Positions 8,543-16,104 of a stretch of DNA of 64,000 nucleotides are shown piece after piece (the first letter of the stretch is position 1; each line of letters begins with the position of its first letter). This DNA is from Phaeacidiphilus oryzae TH49 (lineage in GTDB: Bacteria; Actinomycetota; Actinomycetes; Streptomycetales; Streptomycetaceae). The notes beneath the pieces were generated by a model. The model was given only the letters and a program-made list of their open reading frames with translations. It was not told the origin of the DNA and searched no databases. Both the position numbers and the translations under genes were made by a program. The DNA is taken from the NCBI RefSeq assembly GCF_000744815.1, contig NZ_JQMQ01000005.1:5847801-5911800 (forward strand), given 5' to 3'.

Positions 8543-9678
8543 CCGAGCGCCGCTGGTACCAGGCGGGCTGGCTGAACGTCCTGGTGCCGTTCCTCCTCGC
8601 GGTCGCGGACGCGCTGCTCGCCGACGACCTCCACTCGGTCTCCGAGATGGCCACCGCGCTGCCGGCCGCGGTCGTGCTGCTGGTCCGCCGCCGCTGGCCG
8701 GTGCCGGTCCTGCTGCTGACCCTGCCGGGCATGATGATGAGCTACATCTGGCTGGCCCCGATGATCGCCCTCTACACGGTGGCCGCCCGCTACCGGAACC
8801 GCTGGCTGATCGGGATCTGCGGGCTGCTGGTGGCCTTGACCCAGTTCATCCCGTGGCCGATGGACATCCCCTTCGGCCTGGACCGCACCACCCTCCTCTC
8901 CGGCGTGTACGCGGCGCTCACCGCGGGCGCGCCGGTGGCGCTCGGCCTCCTCGTCGACACCCGGCGCGAACTCGCGGTCCGGGTGGACGAGTTGACCCGC
9001 GGGCAGGAGCGCGAGCAGCGGCTGCTCGCGGCCACCGTGCTGTCCACCGAGCGGGCCCGGCTGGCCCGGGAGATGCACGACGTGGTCTCCCACCAGGTCA
9101 GCCTGATCAGCATCCAGGCGGGCGCGCTCCAGGTGCGGGCGGACAGCCCGGAGCAGCGGGAGGCCGCGCAGGCCATCCGCCGGCTGGCCGTCACCACCCT
9201 CAAGGAGCTCCGGCACATGGTCGGCGTGCTGCGGGCGGCCGGCGGCGACGCGGGGGAGCTCACCCCGCAGCCGACCCTGGCCGAGCTGCCCCGGCTGCTG
9301 GAGGGGGCCGGTCTGGACGCGGAGCTGGACCGGTCGGCACTGCCGGACGGCCGCCGCTTCCCGGTGCCCGTGGAGCGCGCGGCGTACCGGACGGTGCAGG
9401 AGGCGCTGACCAATGTCCGCAAGCACGCGCCGGGGGCCCCGGTCGAGGTCCGGCTCGGCCTCGGTCTGGACGGCGGCGGGCCGGACCGCCTTGTGGTCCT
9501 GGTCACCAACGGACCGCCGGCGGACGCGGCGGCCGGCCCCCAGCTGCCCGGCGGCGGCCACGGCCTGGTGGGGCTGCGGGAGCGGGCGGCGCTGCTGGGT
9601 GGAGCCCTGACGGCGGGCCCGCGGCCGGACGGCGGCTTCCGGGTGCGCGCGGAGTTCCCGACCGGTTTCAAGCCCTGA
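8539..9678 (+). CDS. Sensor histidine kinase, HisKA_3 family
   Basis: 379-aa membrane kinase, partner of the preceding regulator. Four to five hydrophobic helices fill residues about 12-140 with only short loops, typical of the DesK/LiaS-like class that senses within or at the membrane. A dimerisation helix then carries the phospho-acceptor His180 in AREMHDVVSHQVSLI, and a HATPase_c domain follows (RTVQEALTNVRKHAPG, then GGGHGLVGLRERAALLGG). It starts at GTG 8539 inside the stop of the regulator gene (GTGA). The signal is unknown. Confidence 0.95.
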   Translation: MTERRWYQAGWLNVLVPFLLAVADALLADDLHSVSEMATALPAAVVLLVRRRWPVPVLLLTLPGMMMSYIWLAPMIALYTVAARYRNRWLIGICGLLVALTQFIPWPMDIPFGLDRTTLLSGVYAALTAGAPVALGLLVDTRRELAVRVDELTRGQEREQRLLAATVLSTERARLAREMHDVVSHQVSLISIQAGALQVRADSPEQREAAQAIRRLAVTTLKELRHMVGVLRAAGGDAGELTPQPTLAELPRLLEGAGLDAELDRSALPDGRRFPVPVERAAYRTVQEALTNVRKHAPGAPVEVRLGLGLDGGGPDRLVVLVTNGPPADAAAGPQLPGGGHGLVGLRERAALLGGALTAGPRPDGGFRVRAEFPTGFKP

Positions 9679-9803
9679 CGGCAGCACCGCGTTCAAGTTG
9701 TGACCCGACCTCTGCGGGACGATCCCGACATCTTCACGACAACGCGACTTGTGTGGGGAGGCGTTGTTTCCGTAAGTTAAACGCTAATCATCAGAACAGC
9801 GGC

Positions 9804-9826
9804 GTGTTCGTTCAAAGACTGAACAC
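9804..9826. promoter_or_regulatory. Inverted repeat upstream of sugar permease
   Basis: GTGTTC (9804-9809) and GAACAC (9821-9826) are perfect 6-bp arms around an 11-nt spacer, and a second nested pair GTTC / GAAC lies within. The site sits about 48-70 bp upstream of the GTG start at 9874, in a locally A/T-richer promoter region. It is a plausible repressor operator for the permease gene; the binding protein is not identifiable. Confidence 0.45.
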
Positions 9827-9873
9827 AACTGCTGCACCCGACCGGCTCGACGTTGAGCCGCCAGGAGTCATCC

Positions 9874-11319
9874 GTGAGCATCACCAAGTCGTCCACGGGC
9901 CGATCCGAGACCGCGCCCGGGGCTTCCGCTCCTCGGCAGGAGCGACTCGGCCGCGTTGTCTTCATCACGGCAGCCGCCGCGCTCGGCGGCTTCCTCTTCG
10001 GCTACGACAGCTCCGTCATCAACGGCGCGGTCACCGGCATCCAGGACCACTACCACGTCGGCTCGGGGGAGACCGGCACGGTGGTCGCCACCGCGCTGCT
10101 GGGCTCCGCACTGGGCGCGATATTCGCCGGCCGGCTGGCCGACCGCCTGGGCCGGATCCGCATCATGCAGATCGCCGCCGCCCTCTTCGCCGTCAGCGCC
10201 GTGGGCTCGGCCATGCCGGGCAATATCGTCGGCCTCGGCATCTGGCGGGTCTTCGGCGGCATCGCCATCGGCCTGGCCTCCGTGATCGGCCCGACCTACA
10301 TGGCCGAGATCGCCCCGCCGCGACTGCGCGGCGCGCTCTCCTCCTTCCAGCAGCTCGGCATCGTCGTCGGCATCACCGCCTCCCAGCTCATCAACTGGGG
10401 CATCGCGCAGGGCGCGGGCGGCGCCAGCCAGAACAAGCTGGGCTCCCTGGACGCCTGGCAGTGGATGCTGATGGCCTGCGCCATCCCGGCGATCATCTAC
10501 TTCGTCCTCGCCTCGATGATCCCCGAGTCCCCGCGCTGGCTGATCTCCGTCGGCCGGCACGAGAAGGCCGCAGCGGTGCTGCGCGACGTCGAGGGCGGAT
10601 CCATCGACGCCGACGCCCGGATCTCCGAGATCGAGCACGGTCTGAAGACCGATCACAAGCCGCGCTTCGGCGACCTGTTCAAGGGCAAGGCCGGGCTGCT
10701 CCCGGTGGTGTGGGTCGGTATCGGCCTCGCCGTCTTCCAGCAGCTGGTCGGCATCAACGTGATCTTCTACTACTCCTCGATCCTGTGGCAGTCGGTCGGT
10801 ATCGACCAGTCCAGCTCGCTGCTGATCTCGCTGTCGACCTCGATCATCAACATCATCGGCACCGTGGTCTGCATGCTGCTGATCGACAGGGTCGGCCGCA
10901 AGCCGCTGGCGCTGATCGGCTCGGCCGGCATGACGGTCTCGCTGGGACTGGCCGCCTGGGCCTTCTCCTACAAGACCGGTTCCGGGACGAACATCTCGAT
11001 CCCGCAGGTGGACGGCACCATCGCGCTGGTCGCGGCGCACGCCTTCGTCTTCTTCTTCGCGGTCTCCTGGGGCGTCATCCTGTGGGTGATGATCGGCGAG
11101 ATGTTCCCGATGAAGATCCGCGCGGCGGCGATGTCGGTCGCCACGGCCTTCAACTGGATCGCCAACTGGGCCGTCACCAAGACGTTCCCGCAGATGTCGG
11201 ACTGGAACCTGTCCGCCACCTACGTCATCTACGCCGCCTTCGCGGCCCTCTCCTTCTTCTTCATCGCCAGGTTCGTCCGCGAGACGAAGGGCAGGAAGCT
11301 GGAGGACATCACCGCCTGA
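9874..11319 (+). CDS. glcP: Sugar-porter MFS transporter, glucose permease GlcP-like
   Basis: 481-aa transporter with 12 predicted helices, of the sugar porter family (proton symport of hexoses). Signatures: GGFLFGYDSSVINGAV in TM1, GRLADRLGRIR after TM2, RVFGGIAIGLASVIGPTYMAEIAP, IPESPRWLISVGR, VFQQLVGINVIFYYSSILW and DRVGRKPLALIG. From memory the sequence closely follows the Streptomyces GlcP glucose permeases over its whole length. GTG 9874 is preferred over TTG 9853 because AGGAG lies 6 nt upstream. It is a single-gene unit ended by a strong terminator at 11350. Confidence 0.9.
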   Translation: MSITKSSTGRSETAPGASAPRQERLGRVVFITAAAALGGFLFGYDSSVINGAVTGIQDHYHVGSGETGTVVATALLGSALGAIFAGRLADRLGRIRIMQIAAALFAVSAVGSAMPGNIVGLGIWRVFGGIAIGLASVIGPTYMAEIAPPRLRGALSSFQQLGIVVGITASQLINWGIAQGAGGASQNKLGSLDAWQWMLMACAIPAIIYFVLASMIPESPRWLISVGRHEKAAAVLRDVEGGSIDADARISEIEHGLKTDHKPRFGDLFKGKAGLLPVVWVGIGLAVFQQLVGINVIFYYSSILWQSVGIDQSSSLLISLSTSIINIIGTVVCMLLIDRVGRKPLALIGSAGMTVSLGLAAWAFSYKTGSGTNISIPQVDGTIALVAAHAFVFFFAVSWGVILWVMIGEMFPMKIRAAAMSVATAFNWIANWAVTKTFPQMSDWNLSATYVIYAAFAALSFFFIARFVRETKGRKLEDITA

Positions 11320-11349
11320 GGCTGCCGCCTCGGCAGCCCCAGCGCGCAC

Positions 11350-11398
11350 GGCCCGCCCGCGCCACCGGTCGTTCCGGTGGACGCGGGCGGGCCGTTTT
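11350..11398 (+). terminator. Factor-independent terminator of glcP
   Basis: A perfect 12-bp G/C stem (GGCCCGCCCGCG at 11350-11361 with its complement at 11382-11393) closes a loop that itself pairs ACCGG with CCGGT. It is followed by GTTTT. It lies 30 bp after the permease stop. Confidence 0.88.
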
Positions 11399-11420
11399 GG
11401 CGGTGGTGCCGCTCTTGGTG

Positions 11421-11632
11421 GGCCGTCCGCGCCCGTCCGGGGCCGTCCGCGCCGGGCCGTCCGGGGCCGTCCCGCCGGGGCCGTCCGCGCCGGGGCCGTC
11501 CGGGGGCCGTCCCCGCCGGGCCGTCCCGCGCCGGGCCGTCCGGGGGCCGTCCCCGCCGGGGCCGTCCCGCGCCGGGGCCGTCCGGGGGCCGTCCCCGCCG
11601 GGCCGTCCCCGCCGGGCCGTCCGGGCCGGCGG
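11421..11632. repeat. G+C-rich degenerate tandem repeat tract
   Basis: Within the 349-bp gap between glcP and the next gene (convergent) is a tract built from GGCCGTCC and CCCGCCGG words. From about 11480 a roughly 41-bp unit (GCCGTCC, CGCGCCGGG, GCCGTCCGGGGG, CCGTCCCCGCCGG) recurs about three and a half times with 1-bp slippage differences. Translated frames here are only Arg/Pro/Gly repeats, so I treat it as non-coding. Apart from the terminator, the rest of the gap shows nothing. Confidence 0.8.
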
Positions 11633-11668
11633 CGGGCGCCGAGGGCGCGGCCCCCGGGCGGTGTGCGG

Positions 11669-12436
11669 TCAGGCGCGCTGCGCCGAGGGGGAGGCGAGCC
11701 AGGAGTCCACGTCCGGGCCGGCCACCCGGGCCGAGTCCGGGGCCAGCAGCACGCCCTCGGCCAGCTCCGGGAGGCGCGGCGGGACGGTGCGCACCGGGCG
11801 GGCGTCGCCGCGGGCCTTCAGCAGGCGGGCGGTCAGCTCCGGGAGGCGGATCCGCTGCGGGCCGGTGAGCAGCAGCGGTACCGGCCCCAGCGGCTCGCCG
11901 AGCGCGGTCTCCGCGAGCACCGCCGCCACGCTGTCCACCGCCACCGGCTGCACCAGCCAGTCCTGGACCACCACCTCGTCGCCGCTCTGCTCCACCGCCG
12001 CCGGGTTGGTCGCGAACTCGAACCACTGGGAGGTCTTGACGATGCTCGGCCGCACCGGGCCGGAGGCGACCAGCCGCTCCTGCTCGCGCTTGGCCAGGTA
12101 GTAGGGGAAGCCGTCGAAGACCGGCTGCTCGATGCCGATGATGGAGAGGAGCACCAGATGGCCGACGCCCTCGGCCGCGCAGGCGTCCAGCACGTTGCGG
12201 GTGGCCCGGGAGACCGCCTCGACCACCTCCGGGGAGGCCGATCCGGCGGCCGGGACCGGGTTCGAGGCGTCGACGACGGCGTCCGCCCCGCGCAGCGCCT
12301 CGGCCAGGCCCTCCCCGCCGACCAGGTCCACTCCGCGCGAGCGGGAGGCCTCGACCACCTCCGCTCCGCGTTCGCGCAGCGCCTCGGCGGTGCGCGAACC
12401 CGCGGTGCCGGTTGCTCCGAGCACGGTGATCCTCAT
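11669..12436 (-). CDS. NmrA-like NAD(P)-binding atypical SDR
   Basis: 255-aa Rossmann-fold protein of the atypical SDR / NmrA-like group. The N-terminal nucleotide motif is MRITVLGATGTAGS (GxxGxxG), followed by the acidic strand end and a DAVVDASNPVP segment. HLVLLSIIGIE and the YYLAKREQE helix supply the YxxxK-like position. The substrate is unknown; the family includes NADPH-sensing regulators and small-molecule reductases. The ATG at 12436 begins exactly at the Rossmann strand. A 21-bp palindrome lies about 65 bp upstream, so the gene is probably repressor-controlled. Confidence 0.85.
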   Translation of the reverse strand: MRITVLGATGTAGSRTAEALRERGAEVVEASRSRGVDLVGGEGLAEALRGADAVVDASNPVPAAGSASPEVVEAVSRATRNVLDACAAEGVGHLVLLSIIGIEQPVFDGFPYYLAKREQERLVASGPVRPSIVKTSQWFEFATNPAAVEQSGDEVVVQDWLVQPVAVDSVAAVLAETALGEPLGPVPLLLTGPQRIRLPELTARLLKARGDARPVRTVPPRLPELAEGVLLAPDSARVAGPDVDSWLASPSAQRA

Positions 12437-12500
12437 GGCGTCGGCCTTTCTCCGGTGTCGCCGGTCCACCGCCGGCTCGGGTGCCGCCCACGGTAACGAT

Positions 12501-12521
12501 CGTGGATAGTCGCTGTCCACG
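12501..12521 (-). promoter_or_regulatory. Palindromic operator of the NmrA-like gene
   Basis: On the minus strand the site has 9-bp arms CGTGGACAG and CTATCCACG around CGA, with a single mismatch between arms. A promoter-like TGGACA (minus strand) 18 nt before TACCGT overlaps the left arm, so a bound repressor would block the -35 region. TetR- and HxlR-type repressors of NAD(P)H-binding genes often use sites of this form; no regulator gene is adjacent here. Confidence 0.65.
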
Positions 12522-12551
12522 AATTGCGGCGGTGGGGGCTCCCGGGCCGGC

Positions 12552-13445
12552 TCATCCCTCCAGACCGAGTACCCGGTCCAGCACCTGGAGAACACCCGCG
12601 TCGGTGTGGGCCGGGGCCTCGTGCCGGGCCCGGCGCCTGATCTCCGGGTGGGCGCCGGCCATCGCGTACGACCAGTCGGCGGCGTCCAGGAGCTGGAGGT
12701 CGTTGAGGTAGTCGCCGAAGGCCATGGTCTGGGCGGGGGTGACGCCGAGCTCGCGCTGGAGGGCGCGGAGGGCGGTGCCCTTGTCGGCGTCCTTCCTCAG
12801 CACGTCCACCCAGTGCTGCCCCGAGACGACGACCTGGTGGCTCTCGGCGAAGGCGCGGAGGGCGGGGGCGGTGTTCCGCTCGCCGCTCTGGAAGTCGTAG
12901 AGGGCGATCTTGAGGACCTCGTCCACCGGGGCCAGGACGTCGTCCACGGTCTCCAGCGCGGCGTAGTAGGTGGCCGCCTCGGAGCGGAAGGCGTCGTCCC
13001 GGCGCTCTATGTAGGCGGAGCGCTTCCCGCAGACCACCACGCCCAGGTCCGCACCGCCGGCGGCCAGGCCGCGGGCGGTCCGCACGACGTCGACCACCGT
13101 CCGCCGGTCGAGCGGGGCGGAACTCAGCTCGCGCCCGTCGCGGACCACATAGGTGCCGTTCTCGGCGATGAAGACCATCTCGGACAGCGCCTCCGCGCCG
13201 GCCCGGGCGAACTGCCGGGCCAGGGTGGCGTACTGGCGGCCGCTGGCCGGGGCGAAGGCGATGCCGCGCTCGCGCAGCAGCTCCAGCCTCGGCCAGAGGC
13301 CGTCCGGTATCCGGCCCTCGCCGTCCAGCAGGGTTCCGTCCATGTCGGTGGCGACCAGGCGGATGTCGGGGGTGATGGCGGCGGGAGCGGTGGTGGCGGC
13401 AGCGGTGGTGGCGGGAGCGATGGCGGCGGGGGTGGTGCGGGGCAT
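12552..13445 (-). CDS. HAD-superfamily phosphatase, Cof-like
   Basis: 297-aa HAD hydrolase of the Cof/type IIB group, which dephosphorylates small phosphorylated metabolites. Motif I is VATDMDGTLLDGEG (nucleophile Asp34, acid Asp36). Then come the motif II region APASGRQY, a type IIB cap, Lys in RKDADKGTALRALQ (motif III), and MAFGDYLNDLQLLDAADWSYAM (motif IV). The first ~25 residues are an Ala/Thr run encoded by short GGC/GGT-type repeats and look like slippage expansion. Start 13445 is retained, although the fold begins at about residue 26. Confidence 0.9.
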   Translation of the reverse strand: MPRTTPAAIAPATTAAATTAPAAITPDIRLVATDMDGTLLDGEGRIPDGLWPRLELLRERGIAFAPASGRQYATLARQFARAGAEALSEMVFIAENGTYVVRDGRELSSAPLDRRTVVDVVRTARGLAAGGADLGVVVCGKRSAYIERRDDAFRSEAATYYAALETVDDVLAPVDEVLKIALYDFQSGERNTAPALRAFAESHQVVVSGQHWVDVLRKDADKGTALRALQRELGVTPAQTMAFGDYLNDLQLLDAADWSYAMAGAHPEIRRRARHEAPAHTDAGVLQVLDRVLGLEG

Positions 13446-13500
13446 GGTGCGGGTGCTTTCTCGGATCGGTCGGCGCGATCCCCGAGCCTAGCCCAACGGA

Positions 13501-14367
13501 TCAGGCCTCCCGCCGGACCGCCTTCACCAGCCAGGCCGAGGTGCGCAGCCGGACGCCGTCCGCGCCCTGGTGCGCGGCCAGCTTGCCGACCAGCGACTTG
13601 CGGGCGGTGGCCAGCGCCTCCGGGTCCAGACCGCTGGTCAGGTGCCGGCCGGGGCCGGAGCCCAGCATGAAGTCCGCGGCGGCCTCGGCGTCGGCGCCCC
13701 AGCGGGGCAGCGCCTCGGCGCGGTCCACAGTGATGCCGGAGAAGCCGGCGGCGGTCAGTGTCGAGCGGGTCCGCTCCGGGTCGGCGAGGGAGAACATCCC
13801 CGGCTCGGTCGGCGACAGCGGTGCCGCGGGGGCCGCAGCGCCGGGCGGCAGCAGGCCGCCCACCAGGGCCACCCAGTCGTTGCGGAGCGGTTCGCCGCCG
13901 CAGACGAAGGCCAGCCGCCCGCCGGGGCGCAGCGCGCCCGCGACATTGCGGAAGGCCGCCACCGGATCGGCGAAGAACATCACGCCGAACCGGCTGACCG
14001 CCGCCGCGAAGCGGTCCCGGGGGAGCGGATGGAGCTGGGCGTCGGCCTGCACGAAGTCGATGTTCTCCAGCCCCTCCGCCCGGGCCGTCTCGCGGGCCCG
14101 CCGCAGCATCGGACCGGAGAGGTCCACCGCGAGCACCCGGCCGGGCGCGGCCCGGCGGGCGGCCAGCCGGCTGACGGCGCCGTTGCCGCAGCCGATGTCG
14201 AGCACCTGGTCGCCCGGCCGGATCCCGGCGGCGTCCAGCAGCGGGTCGTTGAACTCGGCGTTGATGGCGTCCCACTGTGCCTGGTGGTCCGCCCAGTGGC
14301 GGCCCTCGTAGCCGTTCCAGGCCTCGGCCTGCGCGGGGGCGGCGGCGCGGGGTACTGACTCGGACAT
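13501..14367 (-). CDS. Class I SAM-dependent methyltransferase
   Basis: 288-aa methyltransferase of the Methyltransf_11/25 type. Motif I is QVLDIGCGNGAVSRLA (residues about 54-70), the acidic residue after strand 2 is in VLAVDLSGPML, motif II/III is in FVQADAQLHPLP, and ALRPGGRLAFVCGG is the post-I strand. The acceptor substrate is unknown. The ATG at 14367 is preceded by GGGGAGG. The gene is divergent from a TetR regulator, and its promoter contains two palindromes, so it is very probably the regulator's target. Confidence 0.9.
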   Translation of the reverse strand: MSESVPRAAAPAQAEAWNGYEGRHWADHQAQWDAINAEFNDPLLDAAGIRPGDQVLDIGCGNGAVSRLAARRAAPGRVLAVDLSGPMLRRARETARAEGLENIDFVQADAQLHPLPRDRFAAAVSRFGVMFFADPVAAFRNVAGALRPGGRLAFVCGGEPLRNDWVALVGGLLPPGAAAPAAPLSPTEPGMFSLADPERTRSTLTAAGFSGITVDRAEALPRWGADAEAAADFMLGSGPGRHLTSGLDPEALATARKSLVGKLAAHQGADGVRLRTSAWLVKAVRREA

Positions 14368-14383
14368 GGTCCCTCCCCTAATA

Positions 14384-14427
14384 TGGGCACTTGCCCAAAC
14401 TGTATGGGCGCTTGCCCAAACCCGCAA
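14384..14427 (-). promoter_or_regulatory. Methyltransferase promoter with two embedded TetR-type operators
   Basis: Reading the minus strand, -35 TTGCGG (14422-14427) and -10 TACAGT (14399-14404) are exactly 17 nt apart. The spacer holds palindrome 2 (14405-14418, TGGGCGCTTGCCCA on the plus strand). Palindrome 1 (14384-14397, TGGGCACTTGCCCA) covers the predicted +1 region. Centres are 21 bp apart, two helical turns. Palindrome 1 has perfect 6-bp arms; palindrome 2 has one mismatch. Confidence 0.82.
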
Positions 14428-14461
14428 CGGCCTTACGCGGAAAGGAAACTGACGAGGCGAC

Positions 14462-15043
14462 ATGTCACCACGCGGACGTGCGACACCGGATGTGCGAGGG
14501 CTGCTCTTCGACGCCGCCGAGCGGGTCGTCCTCAGATCCGGTCCGGCCGGGCTGACCAGCAGGGCGGTGACCACCGAGGCCGGCTGCGCCAAGGGCCTGC
14601 TGCACGCCCACTTCGGCGGGCTCGACGAGTTCGTCGCCGAACTCTGCCTGGACCGGATCGACGGGGTGGCGGCCCGCGCCTCCGCGCTGGCCGACCGGGC
14701 CGGGCAGGGCGAGGTCGCGGAGAACCTCCACACCGCGCTGGACGTCCTCCTCGGCTCGACCGGCCCCGCGCTCGCCGCCGCCGCGATGACCAGGGCCGGA
14801 TCCGCGCGGCGCGTACGGGAGGCGATGGCCTCGGGGGACCGCGGCTTCGCCGTCATCCAGGACGCGCTGGCCCGCTACCTCGCCGCCGAGCTGCGGCTCG
14901 GCCGGGTGCCCGCCGGGACCGACCCGCAGGCCGCGGCGCTGGCCCTGGTCGGCACCGCCCACCACCTGCTGATGACCGCCCCGCCCGGCGAGCCGGCGGC
15001 GGCCGGGGGGCTGTGGGCGGTGGTGGCGCTGATCCTGGGGTGA
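14462..15043 (+). CDS. TetR/AcrR-family repressor
   Basis: 193-aa regulator. The N-terminal HTH covers residues about 10-55: LLFDAAERVVLRSGPAGLTSRAVTTEAGCAKGLLHAHFGG, with the family's AGCAKGLLHAHF recognition helix. An all-helical ligand-binding domain follows. It is divergent from the methyltransferase, with the two operators lying in the shared 94-bp gap, which implies control of the methyltransferase and of itself. The ligand is unknown. Confidence 0.92.
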   Translation: MSPRGRATPDVRGLLFDAAERVVLRSGPAGLTSRAVTTEAGCAKGLLHAHFGGLDEFVAELCLDRIDGVAARASALADRAGQGEVAENLHTALDVLLGSTGPALAAAAMTRAGSARRVREAMASGDRGFAVIQDALARYLAAELRLGRVPAGTDPQAAALALVGTAHHLLMTAPPGEPAAAGGLWAVVALILG

Positions 15044-15091
15044 TCGGCGGGCGATCCTCGGGTGATCGGCGGGCCGCATAGGGTGGCCGCC

Positions 15092-15880
15092 ATGACGAGC
15101 TCTCATCTGCGGTTGGACGTGTCCGGTCCGGTGGCGACGATCACCATCGACCGCCCGGCGAAGCGCAACGCCATGAGCCTGGAGATGTGGGGGGCGATCC
15201 CGGCCCTCGTCAAGGAGGTGGAATCCGACCCCGCCGTCCGGGTGCTGGTCCTCCGCGGCAACGAGCACTTCTCCGCCGGCGCGGACATCTCCGAGTTCCA
15301 GACCCACCGGCAGGGCGCCGAGGGCGCCCGGAACTACAGCGCCGTGGTGCACGCCGCCGAACGCGCCCTGGCCGAGCTCGCCCTGCCCTCCCTGGCGGCG
15401 GTCCGCGGGTTCTGCATCGGCGGCGGCTGCGAGCTCGCCCTCGCCTGCGACCTCCGGATCGCGGCGGCCGACGCGCGGTTCGGGATCACCCCCGCCAAGC
15501 TCGGCATCGTCTACCACTACTCCTCCACCAAGCAGCTGGTGGACGCGGTCGGCCCGGCCTGGGCCCGCCAGATCCTGTACAGCGGCGAGCAGTTGGACGC
15601 CGCGACGGCGCTGCGCATCGGCCTGGTCAACGAGGTCCACGAGGTCGCCGACGGCGCCTTCGACCGCCGCGTCGACGAACTCGCCGAGACCATCGCCGCC
15701 CGCGCCCCGGTCTCCGTCCGCGGCACCAAGGCCATCACCCGCCGCATCCTCGACCAGGGCGCGGCCGGCGCCGACGCCCCCGAGGTCGAGGCCCTCTACC
15801 AGGCCTCCTACACCAGCCGGGAGTACGCCGAGGGCGTCCAGGCCTTCCTGGACAAGCGTCCGCCCCGCTTCGCTCCGTAA
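15092..15880 (+). CDS. Enoyl-CoA hydratase/isomerase-family protein
   Basis: 262-aa crotonase-fold protein. The CoA oxyanion-hole elements are present: SAGADISEF and GFCIGGGCELALACDLRIAA. By my alignment by eye the two catalytic glutamates of classical enoyl-CoA hydratase are not conserved: the first falls in FGITPAKLGIVY (Ala/Lys) and the second in WARQILYSGE (Gln). It may therefore be an isomerase, decarboxylase or hydrolase of the superfamily rather than a hydratase. ATG 15092 is chosen over the upstream frame because it begins the conserved strand. No partner beta-oxidation gene is adjacent. Confidence 0.88.
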   Translation: MTSSHLRLDVSGPVATITIDRPAKRNAMSLEMWGAIPALVKEVESDPAVRVLVLRGNEHFSAGADISEFQTHRQGAEGARNYSAVVHAAERALAELALPSLAAVRGFCIGGGCELALACDLRIAAADARFGITPAKLGIVYHYSSTKQLVDAVGPAWARQILYSGEQLDAATALRIGLVNEVHEVADGAFDRRVDELAETIAARAPVSVRGTKAITRRILDQGAAGADAPEVEALYQASYTSREYAEGVQAFLDKRPPRFAP

Positions 15881-15924
15881 CACGCGGTGCCATGCCTCGT
15901 CGGGCGATCGCCCCGCCGGCACCC

Positions 15925-16071
15925 TCGGCGATGTGGTCTGTGACGCGCTGGTGGCGACGACAGCGGTCGAGCTGGGGGCGGCCGGCGTGGCGAGCGCGGA
16001 TCCTGGGGACGTCCGTGGCTGCCTCGCCGAGATCCCAGGGGGGCACCGCCGTCGACGTCCTGCCGGTCTGA
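15925..16071 (+). pseudogene. Frameshifted PIN-domain (VapC-like) C-terminal remnant
   Basis: Reading from about 15925, one frame gives DVVCDALVATTAVELGAAG followed by VASADPGDVRGCLAEIP. This is the typical C-terminal PIN pattern (DvvDA..a..A...ga.v.TSDp.D...l). The reading then continues in another frame as GGTAVDVLPV and a stop at 16069-16071. A 1-nt slip within the G run at about 16037-16042 would join the two. No start codon, ribosome site or N-terminal PIN catalytic region is visible and no antitoxin gene is adjacent, so this looks like a decayed toxin fragment. Confidence 0.5.
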
Positions 16072-16104
16072 ACTCCCCTTTGCAGACCGAAAGCTGATCG
16101 GCCG

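Noticed and set aside
9679-9873. tRNA-like GTTCAAA motif upstream of the permease
   Set aside because: Part of an inverted repeat; no cloverleaf arms can be drawn around it.
11229-12101. Long minus- and plus-strand open frames over the G+C repeat tract
   Set aside because: Arg/Pro/Gly repeat translations caused by the tandem DNA repeat; no domain, start context or codon signal.
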